From: Pseudomonas floridensis
Lineage (GTDB): Bacteria > Pseudomonadota > Gammaproteobacteria > Pseudomonadales > Pseudomonadaceae
Assembly: GCF_002087235.1 (NCBI RefSeq)
Contig: NZ_MUIO01000012.1
Span: 1 to 64,000 of the forward strand
Direction of reading: 5' to 3'
DNA length: 64,000 nt
The translations under genes and the position numbers were made by a program. Below, piece by piece: positions 9,073-17,196 of this stretch. Position 1 is the first letter of the stretch, and each line of letters opens with the position of its first letter. The notes beneath the pieces are model-generated. The model was not told the origin of the DNA. It was given only the letters and a program-made list of their open reading frames with translations, and did no database searches.

Positions 9073-10452
9073 TTACAGAATGTTGAACGGAATGGTGGTG
9101 ACCAGACGGAACTCGTTGATGTTGCCATCAGCCTGGTTTTCGCTGGCGCGGTGCGTGGTGTAGGTCGCACGGATGGCCGTGGCCTTGAGTGGACCGGATT
9201 GTACGGAGTAAGACGTGCCGATGCCGTACTCGTAGTGGGTTTCGCCGTCCATTGCCAGCACATCGGTATAACCGGTGCCTTTGTAATGGGTACCGTCGAT
9301 GTCCCAGCCACGGGCCTGGTAGATGTTGAATTTCAGGCCTGGTACACCGTACGAGGCCATGTTCAGCACGTAGGCGATCTGCAGGGATTTCTCGTTCGGG
9401 CCGTTGAAGTCCGAGAGCAGGGAGTTGGCCAGGAAGATGGCGTTGGTGTCGTGGGCGTAATCGAAGTACTCATTACCGGCGACTTCCTGGTAGGCGATGC
9501 TCACGCTGTGGGCGTTGTGCGTACCGGTGAACGACAGGCTGTAGGTGTCGTTGTCGATCGCGCCCAGTTTGCTTTGACCGGAATCTTTGGTCTTGTAGTA
9601 GTTCAGGTTGCTGCTCAGGGCAAACACCTTGCTGTCACCCAGTTCATGGGTGAAGCCGAAGTAGTACTGATGCCAGAAGTCTTCCAGGTTCGAAGCGTAG
9701 AAGCTGGCGGTCAGGCTTTCGGATGGCTTGTAGTCGCCGCCGAACATGTCCAGACGGTCAGCGGTCTGGCTGCGGTCGCCGTACTCGGAGCGGAATTTGT
9801 CCAGGCTCTGTTCCATACGTGGCGATACGCGATCGAAGCTGCCAGCCTGCAGAGACAGGTTGTTGAACTCGTCGCTCTGTACCGCGAAACCCTGGAAGCT
9901 GGACGGCAGTGCACGGTTGCCGATGAAAGCGATCACCGGAGTGTTCACCGACTGGCGACCCATGGTCAGCGTGGTGTTGGAAACACGGGCCTTGACGTTG
10001 CCCAGACCCATCTTGCTCCACTGGCCTACCGCGTCACCGTCGCTGTCAGCCAGCGTACGGTTGGAGTTGCCAGCGAAGTCACCGGTATCGCGATCCAGCG
10101 CGACAGCGTTGTAAAGCGCGAGTTCGGTAGAGAAGCCAACGACGCCCTGAGTGAATCCCGAGGTGTAGTTGACGATGGTGCCCTGTTGCCAGTTGATACG
10201 GCGCGGAGTCTGTTTCCGGACACCGTCATCGGTATACGAGAACGTGCTGTCACGACGTCGCAACTCGTTGGCATACCAGTTACGAGTGGTGCCGGTCAGG
10301 TGTTGGTCTTCAAAGAAGCCGTTGGCGTCGGCCTGGGCGTTTTTCGAACTCAGTTCGGTTGGCACGAATGCCTGGCTTGCGGGCTCTGCCTGAACCATCG
10401 CGCCGAACGACGAGAGGGATAAAGCCAGTAACGCAGTGCTGGTTGTTTTCAC
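9073..10452 (-). CDS. opdP: OprD-family outer-membrane porin (OpdP/OpdD type)
   Basis: The 459-residue protein has a signal peptide (to about residue 22, MVQA-EP) followed by alternating beta-strand sequence of an 18-stranded OprD barrel, and ends in a strand with terminal FNIL. Placed inside the dpp island it should admit small peptides through the outer membrane. In P. aeruginosa the equivalent gene (opdP, formerly opdD) sits at the same position between two dppA genes. OprD members also take basic amino acids and carbapenems, so other small cargo is possible. It is separated from dppA3 and dppA4 by hairpins. Confidence 0.88.
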   Translation of the reverse strand: MKTTSTALLALSLSSFGAMVQAEPASQAFVPTELSSKNAQADANGFFEDQHLTGTTRNWYANELRRRDSTFSYTDDGVRKQTPRRINWQQGTIVNYTSGFTQGVVGFSTELALYNAVALDRDTGDFAGNSNRTLADSDGDAVGQWSKMGLGNVKARVSNTTLTMGRQSVNTPVIAFIGNRALPSSFQGFAVQSDEFNNLSLQAGSFDRVSPRMEQSLDKFRSEYGDRSQTADRLDMFGGDYKPSESLTASFYASNLEDFWHQYYFGFTHELGDSKVFALSSNLNYYKTKDSGQSKLGAIDNDTYSLSFTGTHNAHSVSIAYQEVAGNEYFDYAHDTNAIFLANSLLSDFNGPNEKSLQIAYVLNMASYGVPGLKFNIYQARGWDIDGTHYKGTGYTDVLAMDGETHYEYGIGTSYSVQSGPLKATAIRATYTTHRASENQADGNINEFRLVTTIPFNIL

Positions 10453-10561
10453 GATGTACAGCTCCCTTTACTACTTTTATAAACGCCAGTTTTTTGAGTT
10501 CTGGCTTTGGTGATGCAGGGTTTAAGGCCCCGCCTTGTTATAGATTCTGGGCACAGCCGAA

Positions 10562-10591
10562 TCGCTCGCCGCTAGACAGTGCGGCGAGCGA
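10562..10591 (-). terminator. hairpin downstream of dppA3
   Basis: TCGCTCGCCGC (10562-10572) and GCGGCGAGCGA (10581-10591) form an 11-bp perfect stem with an 8-base loop directly after the dppA3 stop. No U tract follows on the minus strand. Confidence 0.55.
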
Positions 10592-10608
10592 TATCGCTGT
10601 TTATCGGG

Positions 10609-12207
10609 TTACTCGGCGACGCTGACGCCCGAAAAATTGTTACGACCAAACGGGCTGACGTGGAAACCTTCCACTTCCTTGCGCAACGGCTGATTGACCG
10701 TCGAGTGGGCAATGGGCGTGATCGGCACCTGCTCTTTCAGATAACGCTGAGCCTGCTTGTACAGATCGGTGCGTTGCTCCCGGTCGGTCGTCGCGATGGC
10801 GGCCTTGATGAGCGCGTCGTATTTCTCGTCGCACCACATCGAGTAGTTGTTACCACCAATGGCGGCACAGCTGTACAGCGTGCCCAGCCAATTGTCCGGG
10901 TCACCGTTGTCACCGGTCCAGCCGATCAGCGAAATATCGTGTTCGCCGTTCTTGGTGCGCTTGAGGTACTCGCCCCATTCGTAACTGACGATCTTCACCT
11001 TGATACCGACCTTCGCCCAATCCGACTGGAGCATCTCGGCCATCAATTTGGCGTTGGGGTTGTAAGGACGCTGCACCGGCATCGCCCACAGCGTCAGCTC
11101 GGTGCCTTCCTTGATACCGGCATCGCGCAGCATCTGCTTCGCCTTTTCCGGATCGTAGGCGGCGTCCTTGATGGTGTCGTCATAGGACCATTGGGTCGGC
11201 GGCATGGCGTTGACCGCCAGTTGACCTGCACCCTGATACACGGCGTTGATGATGGCTTTCTTGTTGACGGCCATGTCCAGCGCCTGACGCACCTGCAGGT
11301 TGCCCAGGGGTTCGTGGCGCACGTTGTAGGAGATGTAGCCGAGGTTGAAGCCCGGACGCTCCATGACCTTCAACTGCTTGTCAGCCCTGAGCGCTTCGAG
11401 GTCGGCCGGCCGCGGGTTGAGGGTGACCTGACACTCGTTCTTGCGCAGCTTCTGCATGCGCACTGACGCATCGGTGTTGATCGCGAAAATCAGTTGGTCG
11501 ATCTTCACCCGGCTTGGGTCCCAGTATTCCTTGTTGCCGCGGTAGCGAATCTGCGAGTCCTTCTGATAACGCTGGAACACGAACGGGCCGGTGCCGATCG
11601 GTTGCTGATTGATGTCGCGCACATCGCCGCGGGCCATCAACTGCTCGGCATATTCGGCCGAGAGAATGCCGGCAAAATTCATTGCGATGTTCTGAATGAA
11701 TGCGGCATCGACGGTGTTCAGGGTGAAGACCACGGTCAGCGGATCAGTCTTTTCGACCGACTTGATCTTCTTGTTCAGCCCCATCCCGGTGAAGTACGGA
11801 AACTCGGTCGGGTAGGCGATACGAAATGGATGATCGGCCTTGAGCATGCGATTGAAAGTGAACAGCACGTCATCGGCATTGAAATCACGGCTGGGCTTGA
11901 AGTCCTTGTTGCTGTGGAACTTCACACCTTCGCGCAGGTGAAAGGTGTAGACCAGACCGTCCGGCGAGACGTCCCATGAGGTCGCAAGCCCAGGCACCAC
12001 AGTGGTGTCGCCTTGCTTGAATTCGGTAAGACGGTTGTAGATCGGTTCCGAGGCATCGTTGTCGGTGGCCGACGTGTACTGCGCGCTGTCGAAACCAGCC
12101 GGGCTCGCTTCGGAGCAGAACACCAGATTGCTCGCTGCGTTGGCCATGGGTGCCAGCGCAAGCAGACCCAGACCCAGGCAAGACGTCATCGCAAGAGTTT
12201 TACGCAT
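10609..12207 (-). CDS. dppA: periplasmic peptide-binding protein DppA (copy 3)
   Basis: This 532-residue family-5 binding protein has a signal peptide (about 1-25, ANA-AS), then NLVFCSEASPAGFDSAQYTS, shared with the other copies, and the pocket-forming segments IGTGPFVFQRYQKDSQIRYR and GWTGDNGDPDNWLG. It is closest by eye to copies 1 and 2, more distant from copy 4. It presents peptides to DppBCDF encoded downstream. In P. aeruginosa the equivalent position holds dppA3. A structured 311-bp gap separates it from dppA2. Confidence 0.88.
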   Translation of the reverse strand: MRKTLAMTSCLGLGLLALAPMANAASNLVFCSEASPAGFDSAQYTSATDNDASEPIYNRLTEFKQGDTTVVPGLATSWDVSPDGLVYTFHLREGVKFHSNKDFKPSRDFNADDVLFTFNRMLKADHPFRIAYPTEFPYFTGMGLNKKIKSVEKTDPLTVVFTLNTVDAAFIQNIAMNFAGILSAEYAEQLMARGDVRDINQQPIGTGPFVFQRYQKDSQIRYRGNKEYWDPSRVKIDQLIFAINTDASVRMQKLRKNECQVTLNPRPADLEALRADKQLKVMERPGFNLGYISYNVRHEPLGNLQVRQALDMAVNKKAIINAVYQGAGQLAVNAMPPTQWSYDDTIKDAAYDPEKAKQMLRDAGIKEGTELTLWAMPVQRPYNPNAKLMAEMLQSDWAKVGIKVKIVSYEWGEYLKRTKNGEHDISLIGWTGDNGDPDNWLGTLYSCAAIGGNNYSMWCDEKYDALIKAAIATTDREQRTDLYKQAQRYLKEQVPITPIAHSTVNQPLRKEVEGFHVSPFGRNNFSGVSVAE

Positions 12208-12278
12208 GATGATCCCTATCCTTCAAGGACGAGCACTCAGGCTCGATAACTAACAGGCCCTTAGGCAATAACCTGAAT

Positions 12279-12350
12279 ACATACGGTACTTGCAGTTCCC
12301 GGGCCATTGATGGCGGGCTTCCTGCCTGCCATCACCTTCTGACGGTATGT
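12279..12350 (-). promoter_or_regulatory. structured leader upstream of dppA3
   Basis: Outer arms ACATACGGT (12279-12287) and ACGGTATGT (12342-12350) pair at eight of nine positions. They enclose an inner hairpin GATGGCGGGC / GCCTGCCATC (12309-12318, 12324-12333). The whole 72-base structure lies 70-140 bases upstream of the dppA3 start and could be a 5-prime untranslated regulatory element or a processing signal. Confidence 0.35.
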
Positions 12351-12483
12351 CGCTGAAGGCGTCTGGTAAATAGGCTAAGAGGCTGCAAGACGTGTAGGAA
12401 AACTCCTCCGGCTAGATGGCTAAGTGCTTCTAGTTACACTTGGTCAACTAACCGGACGAGTGTTTCGATTCAGATAGAGCAAT

Positions 12484-12509
12484 GACTGTGCTGCCTTAAC
12501 AGCACAGTC
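12484..12509 (-). terminator. hairpin downstream of dppA2
   Basis: GACTGTGCTG (12484-12493) and CAGCACAGTC (12500-12509) form a perfect 10-bp stem with a 6-base loop, 9 bases past the dppA2 stop. No U tract follows. Confidence 0.6.
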
Positions 12510-12518
12510 GGAGCGCGT

Positions 12519-14141
12519 TTACTTCACGCTTACACCATAGAAGGAATTCAGACCGAAGGGGCTGATCTTGAAGTCCTGTACCTTGGTGCTCATGGGCTGA
12601 TAGACCGTCGAGTGCGCGATAGGCGTCATCGGCACTGCGTCCTTGAGGAGGTGTTGCGCCTGTTTGTACAGTTCGGTGCGCTTGGCCTGATCAGGTGTCG
12701 ATTTGGCCTGCTTGATGATGGCGTCGTAAGGCTTGTCACACCACTTGGCGAAGTTGTTGCCATTGAGGGCGTCACAGCCGAACAGGGTGCCGAGCCAGTT
12801 GTCCGGGTCACCGTTGTCACCGCTCCAGCCAATCAGCATGGCACCGTTTTCGCCGTTCTTGGCGCGCTTGATGTACTCGCCCCACTCGTAGCTGACGATG
12901 CGTGCGTTGATACCGATCTTCTTCCAGTCGGACTGGAGCATTTCGGCCATCAGCTTGGCATTCGGGTTGTACGGACGCTGTACAGGCATGGCCCACAGGG
13001 TGATTTCGGTGCCTTCCTTGATGCCGGCTTCCTTGAGCAGGGCCTTGGCTTTCTCGGGATCGTACTGGGCATCCTTGATCGTGGTGTCATAGGACCACTG
13101 GGTCGGCGGCATGGCGTTGACGGCCAGTTGGCCTGCGCCCTGATAGACCGAGTCAATGATCTGCTGCTTGTTGACAGCCATGTCCAGGGCCTGACGCACC
13201 TTGAGCTGGGACAGCGGGTTCTCGCGGTCCTCGCCTTTGATCTTGTCCATCACGTTGTAGGCGATGTAACCCAGGTTGAAGCCAGCCTGGTCAGGCATTT
13301 TCAGATTCTTGTCGGCCTTGAGCGGCTCGAGGTCCGCCGGGCGCGGATAGGCGGTGATCTGGCATTCGCCTTTCTTGAGCTTCTGGATGCGCACCGACGG
13401 GTCGGTGGTGATGGCGAAGATCAGGTTGTCGATCTTGACGTCTTCAGGCTTCCAGTAATCCTTGTTGCCGGTAAAGCGGATGTTGGAATCCTTCTGGTAG
13501 CTCTTGAACACGAACGGACCAGTGCCGACCGGCCTCTGGTTGATGTCCGCTGCCTTGCCTTCCTTGAGGAGCTGGTCGCCATACTCGGCAGACTGGATCG
13601 AGGCGAAGCTCATCGCCAGGTTCTGAATGAACGCGGCATCAACGGTGTTCAGCACGAACTTGACGGTGTAGTCGTCGACTTTCTCGATCTTGGCGATGTT
13701 CTTGTCCATGCCCATATCGGTGAAGTACGGGAATTCCGTCGGCGCTGCTTTGCGGAACGGCATCTCCGGATTGATCATGCGGTTGAACGTGAACAGCACG
13801 TCGTCGGCGTTGAATTCGCGAGTCGGCTTGAAGTACGGGGTAGTGTGGAACTTGACGCCCTTGCGCAGATGAAAGGTGTACGTCAGCACGTCGTCGGAGA
13901 TGTCCCAACTGGTCGCCAGGCCCGGCTGAACGGCAGTGCCGCCACGCTCGAACTGGGCCAGACGGTTGAACATGGTCTCTGCCGACGCATCGAAATCGGT
14001 GCCGGTGGTGTACTGGGCCGGGTCAAAGCCCGCGGGGCTGCCTTCGGAGCAAAACACCAGATTCGATGCTGCGTGAGCGAAAGGTGCACTTGCGAGCAGG
14101 GTAGCGCCGACTAGAAACGGAATGACCGCGTGTTTGAGCAT
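12519..14141 (-). CDS. dppA: periplasmic peptide-binding protein DppA (copy 2)
   Basis: The 540-residue SBP_bac_5 protein starts at ATG 14141 (MLKHAVIPFLVGATLLASAP), which gives a proper Sec signal ending AHA-AS; the upstream ATG at 14162 adds seven residues before the leader. The mature part opens NLVFCSEGSPAGFDPAQYTT. It carries a small insertion (DKIKGEDRENPL, about residues 297-308) not seen in copies 1 and 3. It supplies peptides to the shared DppBCDF core. Confidence 0.88.
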   Translation of the reverse strand: MLKHAVIPFLVGATLLASAPFAHAASNLVFCSEGSPAGFDPAQYTTGTDFDASAETMFNRLAQFERGGTAVQPGLATSWDISDDVLTYTFHLRKGVKFHTTPYFKPTREFNADDVLFTFNRMINPEMPFRKAAPTEFPYFTDMGMDKNIAKIEKVDDYTVKFVLNTVDAAFIQNLAMSFASIQSAEYGDQLLKEGKAADINQRPVGTGPFVFKSYQKDSNIRFTGNKDYWKPEDVKIDNLIFAITTDPSVRIQKLKKGECQITAYPRPADLEPLKADKNLKMPDQAGFNLGYIAYNVMDKIKGEDRENPLSQLKVRQALDMAVNKQQIIDSVYQGAGQLAVNAMPPTQWSYDTTIKDAQYDPEKAKALLKEAGIKEGTEITLWAMPVQRPYNPNAKLMAEMLQSDWKKIGINARIVSYEWGEYIKRAKNGENGAMLIGWSGDNGDPDNWLGTLFGCDALNGNNFAKWCDKPYDAIIKQAKSTPDQAKRTELYKQAQHLLKDAVPMTPIAHSTVYQPMSTKVQDFKISPFGLNSFYGVSVK

Positions 14142-14359
14142 GGTGGCCTCAGTTGTTGTCATTTTTTGATTAGAGGGACCGACCTCGTGAGCCGATCCAT
14201 CCGATACTTATGCAGGGGCCATACCCAAAGCAAGATGCTGACGCCAAAGAAGCCACAAAGAGTGGCACGATCGTACAGGAATGTCGCGAAAGTGTAATTT
14301 TCCGGGTATTTGATCGTTTGCGAGGTCGGTTTCGAACCTTTGTTCGCACCATTAAGGCG

Positions 14360-14388
14360 CAACCGGGTGAGATAAATGCACCCGGTTG
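14360..14388 (-). terminator. hairpin downstream of dppA1
   Basis: CAACCGGGTG (14360-14369) and CACCCGGTTG (14379-14388) form a perfect 10-bp stem with a 9-base loop about 17 bases past the dppA1 stop on the minus strand. It is another of the hairpins that punctuate this island. Confidence 0.6.
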
Positions 14389-14404
14389 GGGCTGTGTTGT
14401 TACC

Positions 14405-16006
14405 TCACTTGCCCAGGCTGACGCCGTAGAAGGGAGTCAGGCCGAAGGGGCTGATCTTGAAGTCCTGCACTTCCTTGCGCATCGGCTGGAACACCTTGGA
14501 GTTTGCGATCGGGGTGATTGGCACTTGGGCCTTGAGGATGTGCTGGGCCTGTTGGTACAGCTTGATGCGCTCGTCGCGGTTGGTGGTGAGCTTGGCCTGT
14601 TGCACCAGCTTGTCGTACGCCGGATCGCACCACTTGGCGTAGTTGCTGCCCTTCACGGCAGCGCAGCTGTACAGCACGCCCAGCCAGTTGTCCGGGTCAC
14701 CGTTGTCGCCAGTCCAGCCGTAGATCATCGCGTCATGCTCGCCGGCCTTGGCGCGCTTGATGTACTCGCCCCACTCATAGCTGACGATGTTGGCCTTGAT
14801 GCCGATCTTGTCCCAGTCAGACTGGATCATCTGCGCCGACATGCGTGCATTCGGGTTGGAGGCGCGCTGAACCGTCATGGCCCACAGATTGATCGTGGTG
14901 CCCGGCGCCACACCGGCTTCTTTCAGTAACTGCCTGGCTTTGGTCAGATCGCGGGGAGCGTCCTTGATGGTCGGATCGTAGCTCCACTGGCCCGGCGGCA
15001 GAGCGTTTTCGGCCAGTTGCCCGGCGCTCTGGTAAACCGCCTTGATGATGGCCGGTTTGTCGATGGCCATGTCCAGCGCCTGACGCACCTTGAGTTGATC
15101 GAGCGGCGCATGAGTCACGTTGTACGCCAGAAAGCCCAGGTTGAAACCGGGCTGGCTGAGCACCTTAAGCTTGGGGTCCTTCTGTACTTCTTCAATGTCC
15201 TGCGGGCGCGGGTAGCCGCTGACCTGACATTCACCGGCCTTGAGCTTCTGCAGGCGCACCGCTGCGTCACTGTTGATCGAGAAAATCAGGTTGTCGATTT
15301 TCACGTCCTCGGGTTTCCAGTATTCGGTGTTACCGACGTAACGGATCTGCGAGTCCTTCTGGTAACGCTTGAACACGAATGGCCCGGTGCCGATCGGTTT
15401 CTGGTTCAGGTCCTGCGCGTTGCCTTCCTTGAGCAGTTGATCGGCGTATTCAGCCGACTGGATCGACGCAAAGCTCATGGCCAGGTTCTGCACGAACGCG
15501 GCATCGATGTTGTTCAGCGTGAATTTGACGGTATTGGCGTCGACCTTCTCGACCTGCTTGATGGTGGTGTTGAGGCCCATGTCGGTGAAATACGGCGATT
15601 CGGACGGGTAGGCCTTGCGGAACGGGTGGTTCGGGTCCAACAGACGGTTGAAGGTAAACAGCACATCGTCGGCATTGAAGGTGCGGCCCGGCTTGAAATA
15701 GTCGGTGGTGTGAAACTTCACGCCCTCACGCAAGTGAAAGGTGTACGTCAGCCCGTCCGCAGAGACGTCCCATTTAGTGGCAAGGCCCGGTTCCACTTCC
15801 GTGCCGCCACGCTTGAACTGGGTCAGGCGGTTGAAGACGGTTTCAGCCGAAGCATCGAAGTCGGTGCCGCTGGTGTATTGACTGGGGTCGAATCCCGCCG
15901 GGCTTGCTTCCGAGCAGTACACCAGGGTGCTGGCTGCCTGCGCCAGAGGCGCGCAGGCCAGCAGCGCGGTGGTCAGGAGCAGCGGTTTGAAGATGGTTTG
16001 TCCCAT
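14405..16006 (-). CDS. dppA: periplasmic peptide-binding protein DppA (copy 1)
   Basis: The 533-residue family-5 binding protein starts at ATG 16006 (MGQTIFKPLLLTTALLACAP), giving a clean signal peptide ending AQA-AS; the 30 codons upstream of it do not fit the family. The mature N-terminus STLVYCSEASPAGFDPSQYT and the segment IGTGPFVFKRYQKDSQIRYV tie it to copies 2 and 3. It is the first gene of the minus-strand island and probably carries the main promoter upstream of 16006. Confidence 0.88.
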   Translation of the reverse strand: MGQTIFKPLLLTTALLACAPLAQAASTLVYCSEASPAGFDPSQYTSGTDFDASAETVFNRLTQFKRGGTEVEPGLATKWDVSADGLTYTFHLREGVKFHTTDYFKPGRTFNADDVLFTFNRLLDPNHPFRKAYPSESPYFTDMGLNTTIKQVEKVDANTVKFTLNNIDAAFVQNLAMSFASIQSAEYADQLLKEGNAQDLNQKPIGTGPFVFKRYQKDSQIRYVGNTEYWKPEDVKIDNLIFSINSDAAVRLQKLKAGECQVSGYPRPQDIEEVQKDPKLKVLSQPGFNLGFLAYNVTHAPLDQLKVRQALDMAIDKPAIIKAVYQSAGQLAENALPPGQWSYDPTIKDAPRDLTKARQLLKEAGVAPGTTINLWAMTVQRASNPNARMSAQMIQSDWDKIGIKANIVSYEWGEYIKRAKAGEHDAMIYGWTGDNGDPDNWLGVLYSCAAVKGSNYAKWCDPAYDKLVQQAKLTTNRDERIKLYQQAQHILKAQVPITPIANSKVFQPMRKEVQDFKISPFGLTPFYGVSLGK

Positions 16007-16224
16007 GAAGGCCTCGCGATGTGCGGCAATAATCGTGCTTGAGTGTCGACAAGCGAATAGACACCGATAGTGCCGCACTTGATCGGAGTCGGACAAATCT
16101 TACTTGCCGATAATTTGCCTCTGCTGACCGCTTGCTCGGTAGCGCGCGGCCATACCGGAGGCACGGCTGACCAGCGATGAGAGCAGCCGGGTCGCTAACA
16201 GGCGCAGGAGAGAATGGAGCGGGG

Positions 16225-16258
16225 CGTCTGATCGTGTCCCGGCGGACACGATCAGACG
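16225..16258. terminator. very stable hairpin between dppA1 and the SIMPL gene
   Basis: CGTCTGATCGTGTCC (16225-16239) and GGACACGATCAGACG (16244-16258) form a perfect 15-bp stem with a 4-base loop. It lies about 33 bases past the stop of the SIMPL-domain gene on the minus strand and 220 bp upstream of dppA1. There is no T run on either side, but the stem is the strongest in the window and should block or define transcript ends. Confidence 0.55.
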
Positions 16259-16290
16259 GGCCGGATCAGTCAGGTGCGACGATCAGGCAT

Positions 16291-17004
16291 TCAGGGAATG
16301 GCGACTTCGATCACGCCATCGGCCGCGACACTGACCTGGCTGGTGCCAGCCTCGACATCGGGCGTCGGCGCGGCGTCTTCACGTGACGCTTTCATCATCA
16401 TGACCGGTGCACGCAGGTAAGGCTGCGGATAGCCGGAGGTGTTGAGGTTCAGGTTGATCAGTTTGTAACCAGTGCCGCCCAGCGCTTCGGTGACCAGTTG
16501 TGCGCGTGCCTTGAAGGCGGTCACGGCATCCTTGAGCAGGGCGTCTTCACTGGCCTTGCGCGTCGACGGCGAGATCGAGAAGTCCATGCCACCCATTTTC
16601 AGATCACCCAGCAGCTCACCGGTGAGTTTGGACAGTGCAGCGAAGTCGGCGCTCTCCAGACGTACTTCGGCGCGCTCACGCCAGCCCGTGATCTTCTGGC
16701 CCTTGTCGTCGTAGATTGGATAACTGTTGCGGCTGCCCTGACGAATCTTCACGTCCTTGGCCTGGCGCGCCTGGCCCAGCGCCTTGTTCACCGTCTCGGT
16801 GATCTGCGCAGCCAGCTTGGCAGGGTCGCTGTCCTGCGCTTCGGTGTAGAGCGTCACCAGCATCAGGTCGCGCTGCACTTCCTGATGGACTTCGGCACGC
16901 AGTGAGATCTGGTTGTAACGGGCTTCTTCGGCCAGGGTCGGCAGGCTGAACAGGGTGGCGGCGGCCAGCGCCAATAACGTGGTGGCAGGGCGAAGGGGGA
17001 ACAT
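16291..17004 (-). CDS. SIMPL-domain (DUF541/YggE-like) periplasmic protein
   Basis: The 237-residue product has a Sec signal (about 1-24, TLA-EE) followed by a SIMPL domain: ISLRAEVHQEVQRDLMLVTL at the start, a central GWRERAEVRLESADF segment and the C-terminal YLRAPVMMMKAS typical of the family. Relatives (YggE, BP26) are periplasmic and linked to oxidative-stress defence, but the biochemical role is unsettled. ATG 17004 is chosen because AAGGAG is 5 bases upstream; the GTG at 17010 would lie on the ribosome site. It is divergent from roxS, with a 190-bp shared upstream region. Confidence 0.8.
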   Translation of the reverse strand: MFPLRPATTLLALAAATLFSLPTLAEEARYNQISLRAEVHQEVQRDLMLVTLYTEAQDSDPAKLAAQITETVNKALGQARQAKDVKIRQGSRNSYPIYDDKGQKITGWRERAEVRLESADFAALSKLTGELLGDLKMGGMDFSISPSTRKASEDALLKDAVTAFKARAQLVTEALGGTGYKLINLNLNTSGYPQPYLRAPVMMMKASREDAAPTPDVEAGTSQVSVAADGVIEVAIP

Positions 17005-17153
17005 GAGCACTCCTTGTTATCAGACGGCCGCCAACCACTGTCGAACGGCGCAGACTCATGAGACTCTAGCCTTTGATTGTGGTTCCTGCGTAGGCGAGGC
17101 GTCGGTTGATGCGGCGCGTTGACGCACTTTTCCAGTTTTGTGTCGTGCTTGGT

Positions 17154-17159
17154 TATACT
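17154..17159 (+). promoter_or_regulatory. probable -10 element for roxSR
   Basis: TATACT at 17154-17159 is 37 bp upstream of the roxS start and preceded by a TGG that could act as an extended -10. No convincing -35 at 17-bp spacing is visible, which would suit an activated promoter. Confidence 0.3.
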
Positions 17160-17196
17160 CGTCGCGATCCGCCTGGAGCGCTCATCAGGAGAGCTC

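Larger units (their letters stand above)
12208..12518. other. gene-free gap between dppA2 and dppA3 with a structured leader
   Basis: The 311 bp contain no supported ORF. They hold the 10-bp stem hairpin that follows dppA2 (12484-12509) and a long imperfect hairpin (12279-12350) just upstream of dppA3. In P. aeruginosa the corresponding interval carries a dipeptidase gene (mdpA) and the regulator psdR; neither is present here. Confidence 0.6.

Noticed and set aside
9151..10422. 423-codon plus-strand frame opposite the OprD porin
   Set aside because: No domain pattern; Val/Gly-rich shadow of a gene whose minus-strand translation is a full OprD barrel.
12612..14114. 500-codon plus-strand frame opposite dppA copy 2
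   Set aside because: Antisense shadow of a strongly supported binding-protein gene; the same type of shadow appears opposite copies 1, 3 and 4.
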